A stretch of 64,000 bases of DNA from Scortum barcoo (Eukaryota; Chordata; Actinopteri; Centrarchiformes; Terapontidae). The stretch covers positions 4,611,259 through 4,675,258 of the forward strand of contig CM041551.1 in the NCBI GenBank assembly GCA_023238725.1. Reading direction: 5' to 3'. The translations under genes and the position numbers were made by a program. The stretch's first letter is position 1. Each line of letters begins with the position of its first letter. Positions 1 through 11,765 of the stretch are shown here, piece after piece. The notes under the pieces were generated by a model. It saw nothing but the letters and a program-made list of their open reading frames with translations, ran no database searches and was not told the origin of the DNA.

Positions 1-2275
1 GGGTATAGATGCAAGTCACTTCTTTGAAAAAGGGGCCCATGGTCTCTGAGTGCTGTAGACAGCTACAGCAGTCAGGCACCATGTGCAGTGCAATTCAGGT
101 CAGTGTGCTGAATTTCCTGTGGATATTGGCTCAGAGCTCCCCTCTCCATCCATTTCATCAGCCTTCACCAAGACCCTTATCTCTGCTCAGCAGTTGACCA
201 GAACAGATTTGGTCATTGGAAATGGTTCACCCTGAAAACCTGACAAAATCCAGACACTAAACTGACACTAAAAAGAGAGTGGTGCCTGGACTGATGCTAA
301 TTCTCCAGAATATTTTATGAAGCTCAGTCTTATAATTTGATGACATTTCATTAAATGAATGTATTTAAGAAATGTGGAGAAAGATTAAAAACAATGTAAC
401 AGTATGTGTTACCAGTTTATGTCACATATCACACTAAAGCTCTTCCTGACTCTGCGTTCTTTCTGAATGATCACGACTGAGACCAAACCTCCCCGTTTTC
501 AGCTTTTGTGTGACCAGCCACGTTCAGAGCCCCTCAAGAAAAGGGCCGGGCGAAGACATCACGACAAAATAGAGTGGCTGGAGAAGACAGAGCGCTCCAG
601 CAGGTCCCACGGGCGGGATAATCATCCAACAGATCTCTTTTATCTAGTGCCGCCGCACGGGAGGGCCTCCGTCACTGGCTCCCCTCGCTGCGCCCGGGAT
701 GCTTTGTCTGCATGAGAGGCATTCAGTGAGAGCAGTCACGCTTTTCTGTGGCGGCGTCCGCACAAACAGCGTGTGTGTGCGAATGCATCTGTGTCGACAA
801 GGAGCTTCAGGAGACAAATATATCCCGTCGTCAGCCAAATGCTAACTCCCTGCCTCTTACTCACTCTCTGTCTCTCCCTCGTTTCATCGCCGCAGTTGTT
901 GTTTTCTTTCCTTTGCCACCTCAATGGGAAAGGGGTTTTTTTATGAAGCGAAAAGCTGCTTGTAAATATGAAAGGTTTAACTAGGGTGAGGCTGATGGGA
1001 AGCACACGTTTAGATTGTTCGATTTCACCTGAGATAAAGCAGATAGTTGGGCAGCCCGCACTCCAGCCACTGCTTTTAAACAATCAGCTGAACTTAAGGC
1101 AGGAAGTTAGGGGGGGAGAGGAAGAAGTAACCTTGAACATGCAACATTTACCGGCAACCTCTAACCAGGCGCTCAAACATTTACTGCCGGCAGTAATGGA
1201 TTCCTTTAACTCTCGTTTATATGGAGCCCTTCTCCTCTGGACGGGGAAGTAAACAAATGTCACTCTGACTTGCTCACTGAGCGATTACAGTTTGTTTAAC
1301 AGGACAAGTCGTGGCTGGCGACGTTAGATTTAATGGAGATCTGATTTCAACTTTGCAAGTGTTAGAGATTTGTAATAAATCTTGAATAAATATGGTTTCA
1401 ACATTAAGGGAGCAGCGTGCCTTTCAACTGTTAGTCTCCGTGATGACTTGTCCTTTACGTCTCGATTAGGCCGCCGCTCTGAGTGCTGCAAGCGGACCAG
1501 AGGCTGGGTGTTAATCATTAGAACAACACTGCACCAAGGAACAGGCGATAAATGTGACAGCCTCTCGCTATTTTCATTTTTAAATCTGTCTCCCCTTTCC
1601 TTTTCACACATCCACCTCTGTCTTTTTTTCCATCCATTCATCTTGCCCTCGCTCTCCTTGGTAAGGGTTATTAGTGGCCGGAGCCGAAGGGGCTGTAGGT
1701 GTTGTTCTTGGGCTGCTAAGTAAATCACCACTGTTTATGTTCCATGCTGCTCTCTGGCTGATCATTAGCCCAGTTCACAACCTTACACCCCCATTATTGC
1801 CCCCCCACCCTCCCCGGTCCTACCTGCCCCCCCACTGCCTTCACTCTTTCCACTATGCCACACTAACAGAGGGGTTAATCGTTGGTGGAAAATTAACTAC
1901 TTCAACGCTAAATCAAACATTAACCTGAAGCCTGAGGACTACCAGCTTTTAAAACAGACAAAAACAAAGGTTTAGATGTACTCATACACACACACACCCC
2001 AAGGCTACTGACACCAGTAACATAGTATTTAGTGCATTGACTGCTCCTGTGATGTCGTCTGTCCTGCATCCACTGAGGGATGACACAGTGCTGCTGGGTT
2101 GGGGGGTGGGTGCACACTCTCTCTCTCTCTCTTTGCCTTAAAGAGATTCAGTATCTTAAGTTTCCATGAGGGCTGCGTGTGTGTGATGACAGTGTGTCTC
2201 CATGCCAGATGTGACCTATGCCATCAGGGCGTGCCGTCCATGAAAGCTAAATGTGCTCCCTATTAGGCCCCATTC

Positions 2276-2276
<1 letters not shown>

Positions 2277-2306
<30 letters not shown>
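2277..2306. repeat. (AC)15 microsatellite
   Basis: A perfect 30-bp dinucleotide run in intron 3 of nrp1. Confidence 0.97.
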
Positions 2307-2308
<2 letters not shown>

Positions 2309-5300
2309 TGAAAGTATTTTCACAGGTGTGTGACTAAAAGCACCCGCATCACAGTGAAGCGATAAACAGGGCATTGGCGTGAAAAGACGGTGTTTTTTCG
2401 TGTAAATACGAGCGTGGTAGGCCTCCCTCTGAAAGACTTAGTCATTTTGTTGAGTAATTGTGAGGAGACGGAGATGAGCTTGTGTGTGTACACGAGTGGG
2501 AGGGGAGGAGGGGGCTACCAGTGGCACTATCTCTGCCTCCTCGCCCACTTCAATGGGCGCTCGGCCAGCATTGATGTGGCTCTAAGCAAACTGCAGAGCT
2601 GTTAAAAGAAAACATATGTTGTGCATGTGCGCATGTGTGTTTAGACGACGGATCTTTCCAGAGACACTTGAGGATTTTATGTGAGATGTAGTCAGATGAC
2701 AGGATAAACACAGCTTACAGTCTTTTACAAAAGCACCAGGATTTTGGTGGAGAGTAAGCCTGCGTCTTTTGATTTTGACATTTGTGGGGCTGACACAACT
2801 GATTTTTGTTTTCACTCGGTGCTTGTTTATCAAGTCATGGCCGGAGGTTGTCCAGTTTTTATTTTTTATTCCCCATTTTATTACTGCTTGAAAGTTGAAG
2901 GTGTACATAGAGACACACACAAACACAAGCATCTTGCTAATCTGCCTCCTTCAGCTCAAATATCCCTCACTCCCCGACTTATCCCTCTTTTCTATCTTTT
3001 TCTCTCCCACCATCTCGCTCTTCCTGTCTCTTGCCAGACTTCAGCCAGTGGAGCGAGGCTGCCAATTTGCAGGCTATAAAATAAATAGCCCATGCTAATT
3101 AAGATGGTTGGATGGGATTGGGGAGTGGAGAGGGCTACAGACTGATGTGGAAGCGGCCATAGAGAGCCGCAAAACAACCTGTTCTCTTCCAATTAGACAC
3201 TTTGCAGGCTTCCGCTGATGAAAGCCAGGGCTACAAATGCCAGCATGTTGACGTGTGTGTGAAAGAGTGTTTACATAGTTTATTGCTTAAGTGGGTAAAC
3301 CTACACATGTAAACATACTTGTGCAAGTTGGCATATGATCCCTGAGGGGGGTACGTGTTTACACATGTTTGCTTTGTGGATATATTTATCTTCCACGTGA
3401 CCTTTGCTTGTATTTAACCCCAGATGAAAAGCAGTACCAATCCCTGAGGTTGACTTCTCCTGATCTCCGGGCCTATAATCACAGTGATAAACAACCTGCA
3501 TTCTTTGTATTTCCCTTCATTGGCATGCACAAGCGTGAGCCTCCCATTCCTCCATCTGTTATCGAAGCATCTGTGTATCATCATTAACGTTACATGTGTT
3601 AGCCAACACAATGTTTTCCCAGCTAATATCCCGCTTGTTGATAAGCTGTGCTAATCAGCTAGCTTTGAATCTGCCTTTCTGCCTGGTTCTCTCTCTCTCT
3701 CACTCTAACAAACAGGGCTGTTAATTGATCTCAGAGCCCTGTTCTTGGCAGCATACAGCGCAGCAGTAGTCAAAACACGAGCTAAATCCAAAGCATAACG
3801 AGAGCCTGGATCCACTAAGGAAGCGACGGCACACCCATGGCGCTCTTGTCTGCAGGGGGATGGCTCTAGGTACAAAACAGCTCTGTCCTGGGTTTAATCT
3901 ACAGCAACACCCCTGCAGCCCCTTTCTCCCACAAGCCCTGATTCCATAAGCAAAAAAACCCCAAAACAAAACAGATTCTTGTGTATCTCTAAGTCTCTTG
4001 TCCCGACTCTCTATCTTCTGTTCACATTAAGATCTGTATTTCTTGCTGGATTCACATTTCCTCTTATCCTATGACTGTGCTCAGCAGTTTCATCCCCCGT
4101 CGCCCCTAACATGGCTCATTTGTAATCAGTCCTGGCTAATAGATGAGACTGGGAAATACCAAGCTAATCATGGGAAGAATGTAGTGGTATTTAGCCGGCC
4201 TATCAAGGGGAATGAGGCGGCGTGTGTGTGTGTGGATGGGTTTGCGTATGCCGGGGTGGAGCGTCGCTTTGATCTCGTAAATGGACCCACACTCCCGCCA
4301 GCTGCCCTGCCGCGACGGTGACAGGCCCAAAGACACAGGCACAAACACACACTAGCCCCAGATTAAAAGGAGGGAGGGACCTCGCAGGGACATTCATCAT
4401 GTCTCCTGAGGTCACCGGGGGCCATCCCATAGACTGCTGTTAAGGTTAATTAATGAAAGTGGAATGTGTAGAACCTGTCGACCGACTAGTCACTCTCCAG
4501 ATATGCGCTGTCCTCCTTCCTCCAGTCCAAACAATGGACGGCAGCCAATCAACAGGAAATTCTCCCTCTTGTTATGTAGTGTTCTGATAAGACAGACATC
4601 CCCTGAGGATATTTGTGGTTTATCATACCTGATTCCCGACTAAAATTACCCAGAGCTCTTATTTTTAAGCTTAACATTACAAACTGATACCGCTGTAGTT
4701 CTCAGAAACAGAAGCAGATGAAAACGTTTCCTAACCCTAAACCCAGTTAAGCAGCTTGAATTCATTTTCTCCGCAGTGAGCTAGTCAGTGGATGTGATGG
4801 TAGCTTCATATCTGTGCCGTGGTTTGCCATCTGACAACAGACAAACATTTGAAGCATTTGTTGAATCAATGCTTAGCAAATTATGGGCCCCTCTTATTGT
4901 ACAATAATTCACACCAGACACAAACTGTTACAATTATGGAACATATGGGACCATGATTCATTGGTTTTGAATCGAGCATATTGCTTGCCATATTGTGATT
5001 GCATAATTTGATGCTCTGGTGCCTCGACTAAATCACAAACAAACCATGAAATTAGACGGAGAGGCTCTTTCTTGCCCCATTATCAGAATTATTCCTCCAG
5101 CTTTTAAATTGTATCGTGCTGCGTACCGCACGCGATAGTTCCAGCTGAAGATGAATCAGATTGGAATTACTTGTGATGTGGAGCTTATAACAGTGTTTTC
5201 TTGACCGTAAACCAGTGATTTCATTCTACTTTAAGAGGTCAATAATTTCAGTATAAATAAAACATTACTATTGTGACCACAAGTTGTGTCTACCATGTTA

Positions 5301-5344
5301 TCATCTCATATAATCAGTTATTTTGATATAAATATATTGATCAT

Positions 5345-5700
5345 GAACAACGATATAATATGCAATATCAACCCAGTCTCATATCGAAATGTGAAATAGC
5401 TACGTTTGTCCAAAACGTATCAGTCTCACAATTAGGCCCTGGAAATTGTAAAATGTTCACTTATTTTATCCCATTCTTTTCTATTGGCCTGCCGACAGGT
5501 CACGTGACTGCTTGCAGGGGACTTCTAAAAATAAAAACATGGCGGCGTCAATTCCTTTCATTCTCAGTGGAAAATGCATTATTTCAAGATAGTTTGGACA
5601 TAAAAAAGCATTTTGACGATATTTCTAACGAAAAATATACATTAAAATTTCACAATATTCGACACAATATATAGTATTATGTGACACATCAGGGTAATAT
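5345..5700 (+). repeat. probable dispersed element with E-box and YY1-like motif
   Basis: The stretch begins near CCCAGTCTCAT and includes GTCACGTGAC at 5499-5508 (a perfect palindromic E-box of CLEAR type) and AACATGGCGGCGTC near 5536-5549 (YY1-like core). Its character differs from the surrounding AT-rich intron, and the combination recalls dispersed fish repeats that I remember only in part. A 104-codon open frame (5360-5674) matches no family I know. Element limits are approximate and the class is unknown. Confidence 0.35.
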
Positions 5701-5743
5701 TTCAAATAGTTGGGATGGGTTGAAGCTACAGCTGGCCACCCAC

Positions 5744-5925
5744 CTGTCTTGAAGATCTCGTATCGGATCGAGAAACCCGCTCCATGGGTCTCGTAGTCGG
5801 ACACAAACTTGATGAAGAGCTGGTTTCCAGACGAGACGACCGGAGAGGGCGCGATCTTCCCACAGTACTTCCCCACAAGCTGACCGCTCTCGTCCACACC
5901 GTCTCGCACCTCCACATAGTCATAC
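5744..5925 (-). CDS. nrp1: nrp1 coding exon 3: C-terminal half of CUB a1
   Basis: This 182-bp exon begins after acceptor TTCAG (5930-5926); its first G completes Lys81, and it ends at donor GTGGGT (5743-5738) in phase 1. It encodes residues 82-141, starting YDYVEVRDGVDE, with Cys102 in KYCGKIAP (expected partner of Cys80) and ending GAGFSIRYEIFKT. YDYVEVRDG and the SDYETHGAGF strand are typical of CUB domains, and the match to NRP1 is very close throughout. The next expected coding, the linker and CUB a2 (human PECSQNYT...), is not found downstream to the window edge. Reading through the donor would stay open for about 40 codons before a stop. Confidence 0.97.
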
Positions 5926-6618
5926 CTGAACAACACAAGGAAAGAGAAGCAGTGTTTGTTTAAGAAAACATCATTTTCCCTTCAGTTTTCACTTTTCATC
6001 ATTCTGTTCCTGTTTCTGTAAGTAAATGAGATTTATTGTAAATGATTACACATTGAGACATGCACACTGACACGCACACATACATTCATGCTCAGAGGAC
6101 CACATAAACACAGAGCAACACAGCATATTGTGCAAGTAATGTAGTGGAAATAAAACACTGTGTACTAATGAGGTCTCAGGTTAAAACTCAGAGAACAGGT
6201 GGGCAGGTTATACTTTCATTATATCGACCTGCCGCATACACACACGCAGCAGAGGTTTTGTGCTCCCAGCAGCACTGAGGTTAGGTTTATGTAACTGCTT
6301 TGACTACTGAACTTCAGCTGAACAGTGGTCTATCTCCTGTTCAGCCACAAGACAACACGGTGTGTGTGTCTGTGTGTGTGCCTGTTGTATAAGACAAAAC
6401 GTGAATTGAAAGTGATAATATCTTGGCCTTTGGCTTCGGCTGGTGTATAGAAAGTGCAGGTGTTAAAGCTGTTAAACACACACACTCCAGCATCACGTTG
6501 AAATGGAATTTCAGACCCCTGGCTATTGAAGGGAGCTGCCGCCTAATTGAGTCAGAGCGGAGTTTAGGAGCAGAAGAGGAAAACAGCTTTGAAATAGGAC
6601 TGGGAACAGAGAGCCATG

Positions 6619-6639
6619 ACACACACACACACACACACA
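6619..6639. repeat. (AC)n microsatellite
   Basis: A perfect 21-bp run, followed by interrupted ACAC tracts to about 6658. Confidence 0.9.
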
Positions 6640-6826
6640 GACACAAAGACACACACACGGAATCTGGTATGTGAAACTTAAGCTGGTAGAGCAGAAATTA
6701 GAGTGACTGGCCAACGAGGGTGGTCTAAACAGCCTCTGGTTATCTTTTTGTGCGCATTTTCAGACACTTGTTAGGAGAGCACATTAAATGCATTTGAGTT
6801 CTGGTTTTTATTCTCGTGCCTGTATA

Positions 6827-6849
6827 TGTGTGTGTGTGTGTGTGTGTGT
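6827..6849. repeat. (TG)n microsatellite
   Basis: A perfect 23-bp TG run in nrp1 intron 2, about 900 bp from exon 3. Confidence 0.92.
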
Positions 6850-8605
6850 AAGTTTGCGTGATGGTTCAGATGACTTCTTCATGCTGTGTTTTGACTGTGA
6901 GTGACGGGGCGAGCTTCGCTCCAAAAGCAGATTTTGGTTCAGGTTTCCACAGTTCCTAATTGCCCATAACGCCCGTTCCTGCCAAATTTTCAGCAATGTG
7001 GGCCACTTAGCAAACATATTCCTGCCCAAACCCTGATGACCTGCTGTGATGGTCCTCCATCTTCATCAGAAACCACATGAAAAAAATGCATTTCACACAC
7101 AGTAAACAGAGAAATTAATTCTGATGTCTGTAAGTATAATCTGCAGCAGGTGTGTGGGCAGAGTCAGTCACACACACACTCTTTCTGTCTCCTCCCTTCC
7201 TCAGAAAAAATGTGCCTTCTGGGCAAAGGGGCCTATTTTCATAGTTTTACTTGATTCCCAAATTACTGTCAAAACATCACGTCTCCTTAGTGATTCTGAA
7301 TTCACTTAATGCACAGGATTTCACACAGAAAGGCGATTTACACTTTGAATGATGGCTCAGGGTGGGCTAAATCCCTCAGGTGGGGCCTGACTTGTATCCA
7401 CATGAACCATTTGTCACTAGTTTCTACAGAAAATGATTTCCTTCACCTGCTTTAAATTTAAAAAAACCTAAAGCAGAAATTGAATTACCAGGGGCGATTT
7501 GGGGGAGGTACTGCTGGGTGTCCACTGGGTTTTCATATGCGCAATTATAATATTACAGCAAGCAGCTAGGGGAAGAAGCAAGGAGCAAGAAGGAAGACAG
7601 AGTGTAACTTAATGTAGAGCTGCCACTCCTCGAAATTGGGTCCCCTGAGGAGGTGTGGTGGTTGGATGACTTCACTCATCTTTCTGCTCGGATAGAGTGA
7701 TCTGAGGTGATATGGAGCTGTCAACATGCATCAAGTGCCTCCTCCTCTTCTGTCCTTTAATTTTTTAGTGCCTTGGGTTAAAGGTTTGGTTCCTGGCAAG
7801 AAAGCTGCAGTCTGTCTATAAAACCAGTGACTGCTAGTGATAAGCAGCCCTCTGCTCTTTAGACCTCTGTTTCAGATCCACCTTAAAGAGGCAATGTAGT
7901 TACAATACAAGTCTTGAAAACTCTGTGGAAAGATCTGGTTTCCTCCACTTGGGTCCTTCATGTATTTTCATATGGGACCTTGGTCCTCTGTTTTTTTCCT
8001 GCTTTCTGTGTGAAATCCACTGGCCTCTCTCCATCCCTCTGTGTTGTGATTTCAGACCTGGTCTTCTTCCTCTCTTCTCACTGGGCCACCACCTGTGGCA
8101 ACAGCCAAGATCGGCTTACACAAGTACCACTTTGTTTCAGCCATTTAATCAGCTGTACAACAGTAAAAAAAATACTAGTTTCACATGGTGTTTACAATGT
8201 TATCCTCCTACACTTTGTGGCTAAATGGAACTCATTATTTTGTTTAAAGGGCTCCCCCAAAAGATCAAGTTTTCTTCTGTGTAATGATGCCATTGTCCAG
8301 TTTAGTCACCAGAGCAAATATTTATGATGAAAGTATTTAAAGTCTAACCAAAGTTACATCCCATTTTGCAGTAAAATATGAAGTTAAACTTCTTCTTCTT
8401 TTCTGTTACCGAAAGGAAGGCATACATATTGGTATTGCCATTTTCTCAATTTAGAATTAACTTCAAATTTGAGTTGAAGACACTTAATCCTGTTGTACTG
8501 CATTGTTCATCAATGTGAACTGAAAGGATATTCCAAGAACATGTAGCAGTAAGGTTTCTCCTCTAATTGCTTAGATTTGTGCAATCAATTTCTCTGAAGA
8601 GAGGC

Positions 8606-8685
8606 CCTCTCCTCTCCTCTCCTCTCTCTCCTCTCCTCTCCTCTCCTCCCTCCTCTCCCTCTCCTCTCTCTCTCCTCTCCTCTCC
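8606..8685. repeat. (CTCTC)n / CT-rich low-complexity tract
   Basis: About 80 bp of mostly CCTCT pentamers with CT interruptions; all pyrimidine on the plus strand. It produces spurious Arg/Glu-rich and Ser/Pro-rich open frames on the two strands. Confidence 0.93.
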
Positions 8686-9900
8686 ATCTTTTGGTTCCCA
8701 GCTCACAACAGAGAGCATCAATCTTTCTGTGGCCCTGCTCTGTTCTATCAGCAGACTTATAATTCACCTCAGAGCCTCTGCCACACCCCCCACCCCCCTT
8801 CCCCTGCAACTGCCAAAAGCTGAGCATTGCCAGGCGCCTAAAAAATTGATGCTGAGATGCATCACTAAGATGAAGAAGGAGAGACGAACAAGCTGCAGTA
8901 CGGCAGAAGGAGCTGAGCTGAGTTTGTACGTGTGTGGTTTTGTTGTTTGTGTGTACATTTGCACAGCATTATGTGCAAACAAGTGTGTGTACATGCAGAG
9001 CATTGCGCATATTGTGTACAATATAGCATGTTTTAATATGTGTACATGAAGCGATGCCAGTCTGCTAAAAATTTCATCTCACCTGTCATCACAATCTCCT
9101 TATTCACCATTCGTACGAGAGGAATAATCTTATTTTCATTTCTATTTGGACTCCTCACACCTCAAGAAAAGCTGTTTATTGCATTTTTACCCTGGCCCTC
9201 GTAAAGGCAGCACAGCGGGACGAGAGGATGCAGATGGAGGAGAGAATACACCCTGGGGGTCCTCGATGTGCTCTGTGTGCGAGGAAATAAAGAAAGAAGA
9301 GACCTCCTTCCCCAAAATATCTCTATTTGTGTCTAAATGACTGGTGCATCAGCCAGGACTCCAGCGGTTCTGCACCAGTGGGTCCACGCGCTCCGCTCGG
9401 CTAACACAGATCCATCCAGGCCCTCATCATCTGGAAGACATTATGGGAAACGCTTGGCGGGGCAGTTTGACGCCTCCGAAGGTTTCTCCTGTTGCCAGCC
9501 GTGTTAAATGTAGCTCTAATTTCATTGCTCTAAACACCTGTGCGGGCTCACTTTTAGGGTTGATGGTCCGTAGGGAGGACAGGGGACAGTTAACAACCTC
9601 TAGCTAGGATCATAAAAGAAGAACGTGAACATGGCCTACTTTTAAGCCCTGGATCGTCACACAGTTCTGAGGGCTTGCCTCTCGTCTATGTCCTCCTGAC
9701 CTGCCAAGTTAAACTTAGATTTCTCTTCTCGGGGGCCTGTGTGGTGATTTTTTTGTGATATATCACTGCTGTTGTTGTTGTTTTTATTCCTCGTGACAAT
9801 ACGATCCAGTTGAGCCATGCACCTATTTATCTGTCTAGTCTGCGTTGGGTCTGGGTGGGCCTGCCAGGACGCCACAGCACATACGCACACACAGATGATT

Positions 9901-9901
<1 letters not shown>

Positions 9902-9953
<52 letters not shown>
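9902..9953. repeat. (CA)26 microsatellite
   Basis: A perfect 52-bp run, the longest dinucleotide repeat in the window and therefore probably polymorphic. It generates meaningless His-Thr open frames. Confidence 0.98.
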
Positions 9954-9955
<2 letters not shown>

Positions 9956-10269
9956 GAGCTGCCTACCACAGTGCTAATAGTGAAAACGGTTTGCCAATCC
10001 AGTGGGGAAATTAAAGGGAAAAAAGAGAGGGGTAGGTGGGTTGGGGGGGGTGAATGTAATTCTCAACGACCTTCGCTTCACCGACTCAAATGTATTAGCC
10101 TGCCTTCTTTCTTCAGGCACAGAGAGAAAGCAATCCGCTAGTGTCAAACAAGAACATTAGCCCTCCTTGCAAAGCCAAAGAGAAGGCGACAAACCACCGG
10201 CCTAACAATATAACGCTTATATTGCCTGAAGCTTTCCCATGGAAATAATCTCTCCTCCCTCTATAAATG

Positions 10270-10420
10270 TCTGCTTGATATGGTTCTACAAAAGCAATAC
10301 AATCTGAGGCAATGGAATAACGCTATGACAGACTGTATAAGCCTCATACAATTGGTTAGATTTCTTAATCAGAGCATTTATAAGCTCAAGCATGCAGTGG
10401 AAACCCCCAGAACAAGAGTT
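10270..10420. promoter_or_regulatory. candidate conserved non-coding element in nrp1 intron 2
   Basis: A low-repeat stretch with CAATTGGTTAG, CTTAATCAG and TTTATAAGC-like motifs in otherwise ordinary intron. It has the compositional look of vertebrate conserved non-coding sequence, but conservation cannot be seen from one sequence. Confidence 0.2.
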
Positions 10421-11564
10421 CTTTCTTTGCCATTGCTCCCTTTGGTTCAGTTGTGTATAGAACAAATGCCTGGCGCTTTCCTGTGGCATTTCTCTTTCTG
10501 CGGCAGTCACAGCGTAACTTGCTATTGCATGAAAACATGTCACCTACAACATGTCAAAACATCCCTAAGTGCTGGAAAAAAAAAAACCTAAACAACAGAG
10601 TTGGGACAGCTCCGTGAGGCCCATGGGACTTAGCAGGAAAAGGGGCTTTGTTATCAGCTGTCAGAAAACTTCGGCCTGCAGATTTCATGTGTTAACGAGT
10701 CCACCGTTAACAAACTGTCACTTGGGGCTCCAGAAAAACATCATTAAGGTTTGTACAAGGGGGCACGAGACAAGCTGATCTCCGCCTTAGTATTCCCCGA
10801 GCCTGGAGGGGACATACCTCGCTGAAATAAAGCGTTCTCTCTTCCCCTACTTTCCCTTCTACATTGCCTCCTACTTGCATGTGACATTCATTAACCCACA
10901 CTTGAATAACAGGTCCCCCCCTTCCTCGGGCCCAGTCCAGCTGTAATGACCCCCACGTCGGCTTGCATGGATGCATGGACAAGGAAGTACAAAAAAACAA
11001 AAAACAAAATGGGGCATTAAACCAGGTCTACATCTTAATGCTCTCATTGGAAAACATAAACCCTAACTGACATGCTAACATTAAGATTTTTATTGAAGGT
11101 CAAGAGCTCATCGTTAAAACAGAAGCTTGACCAAGAGGCTTGAAAAGAATCCGGAGATTTTCTTTAGTTGTCACACTCTCCACTGATGTGCCTCCACTTC
11201 TGAATCTGCAGAAAATTATTGCAGGAGCTGAAGGCCTCTGAACATGGCAACCCACCCAGCAGGATAAACCACCAACCAATCAGAGCTGATGGGTTCAGAA
11301 GTGGTTCCTTGTCGGCGAGGGGAGAAGGGCATGATTGCTTTGCTAAACCACCACACGGCCACATGGATGGATGGAAGATATAAAAAAGATGGATGAAAAG
11401 ATGGATATTTCCCGCACAGGCAGCTCAGCTGCACCCGTCCAACTGGCCTCTTTGGGTGTCACCCCCAGTCGGTTAGACTCAGCTCTGTCATATTTTTAGA
11501 TGCCGTCGCTGTTTCTGATTTTGCAGCAGCCTCGACCACACGTCTGTAAAGCATATTCACTTTC

Positions 11565-11765
11565 CTGAATGGCAATTATCATTAACATTGATGGATTTAG
11601 CGTGCCTCCATCCATTAGCTTTCCTAATTACACTGTCGAGAGATCTGCTGTCGCCAACAATCAAATTAATGAATTTGGCTATTTAGACTCAATTATTGCA
11701 CCCTCCTCCCTTTGCAACATGCACAATAATCCTTTATACGGAAATATGAGCACAGAGTGACAGAG
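11565..11765. promoter_or_regulatory. candidate enhancer: cluster of ATTA/TAAT motifs in nrp1 intron 2
   Basis: About 200 bp carrying many homeodomain-type cores (CAATTATCATTAAC, CCATTAGC, CTAATTACA, AAATTAATGAA, TCAATTATTG, CAATAAT), with no repeat character and no frame of recognisable coding. The dense mixed TAAT/CAAT cores resemble developmental enhancers. The regulatory assignment is inference. Confidence 0.3.

Larger units (their letters stand above)
1..5743 (-). other. nrp1: nrp1 intron 3, incomplete (5.7 kb or more)
   Basis: It begins at the exon 3 donor (5743) and continues past the left edge. No exon 4 (start of CUB a2) was found in any minus-strand frame. It holds a (CA)n run near 2.28 kb, a purine/pyrimidine mix with ATTA-rich segments around 3.05-3.13 and 4.1-4.2 kb, and an AT-rich block near 5.2-5.7 kb with an E-box and YY1-like motif. 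Confidence 0.85.

Noticed and set aside
1..5743. nrp1 exon 4 (start of CUB a2)
   Set aside because: No minus-strand frame here shows the expected cysteine, SPGFP-type and YDxLEIWDG motifs; the exon must lie beyond the left edge.
9817..10141. His-Thr repeat proteins
   Set aside because: Translation of the (CA)26 microsatellite.
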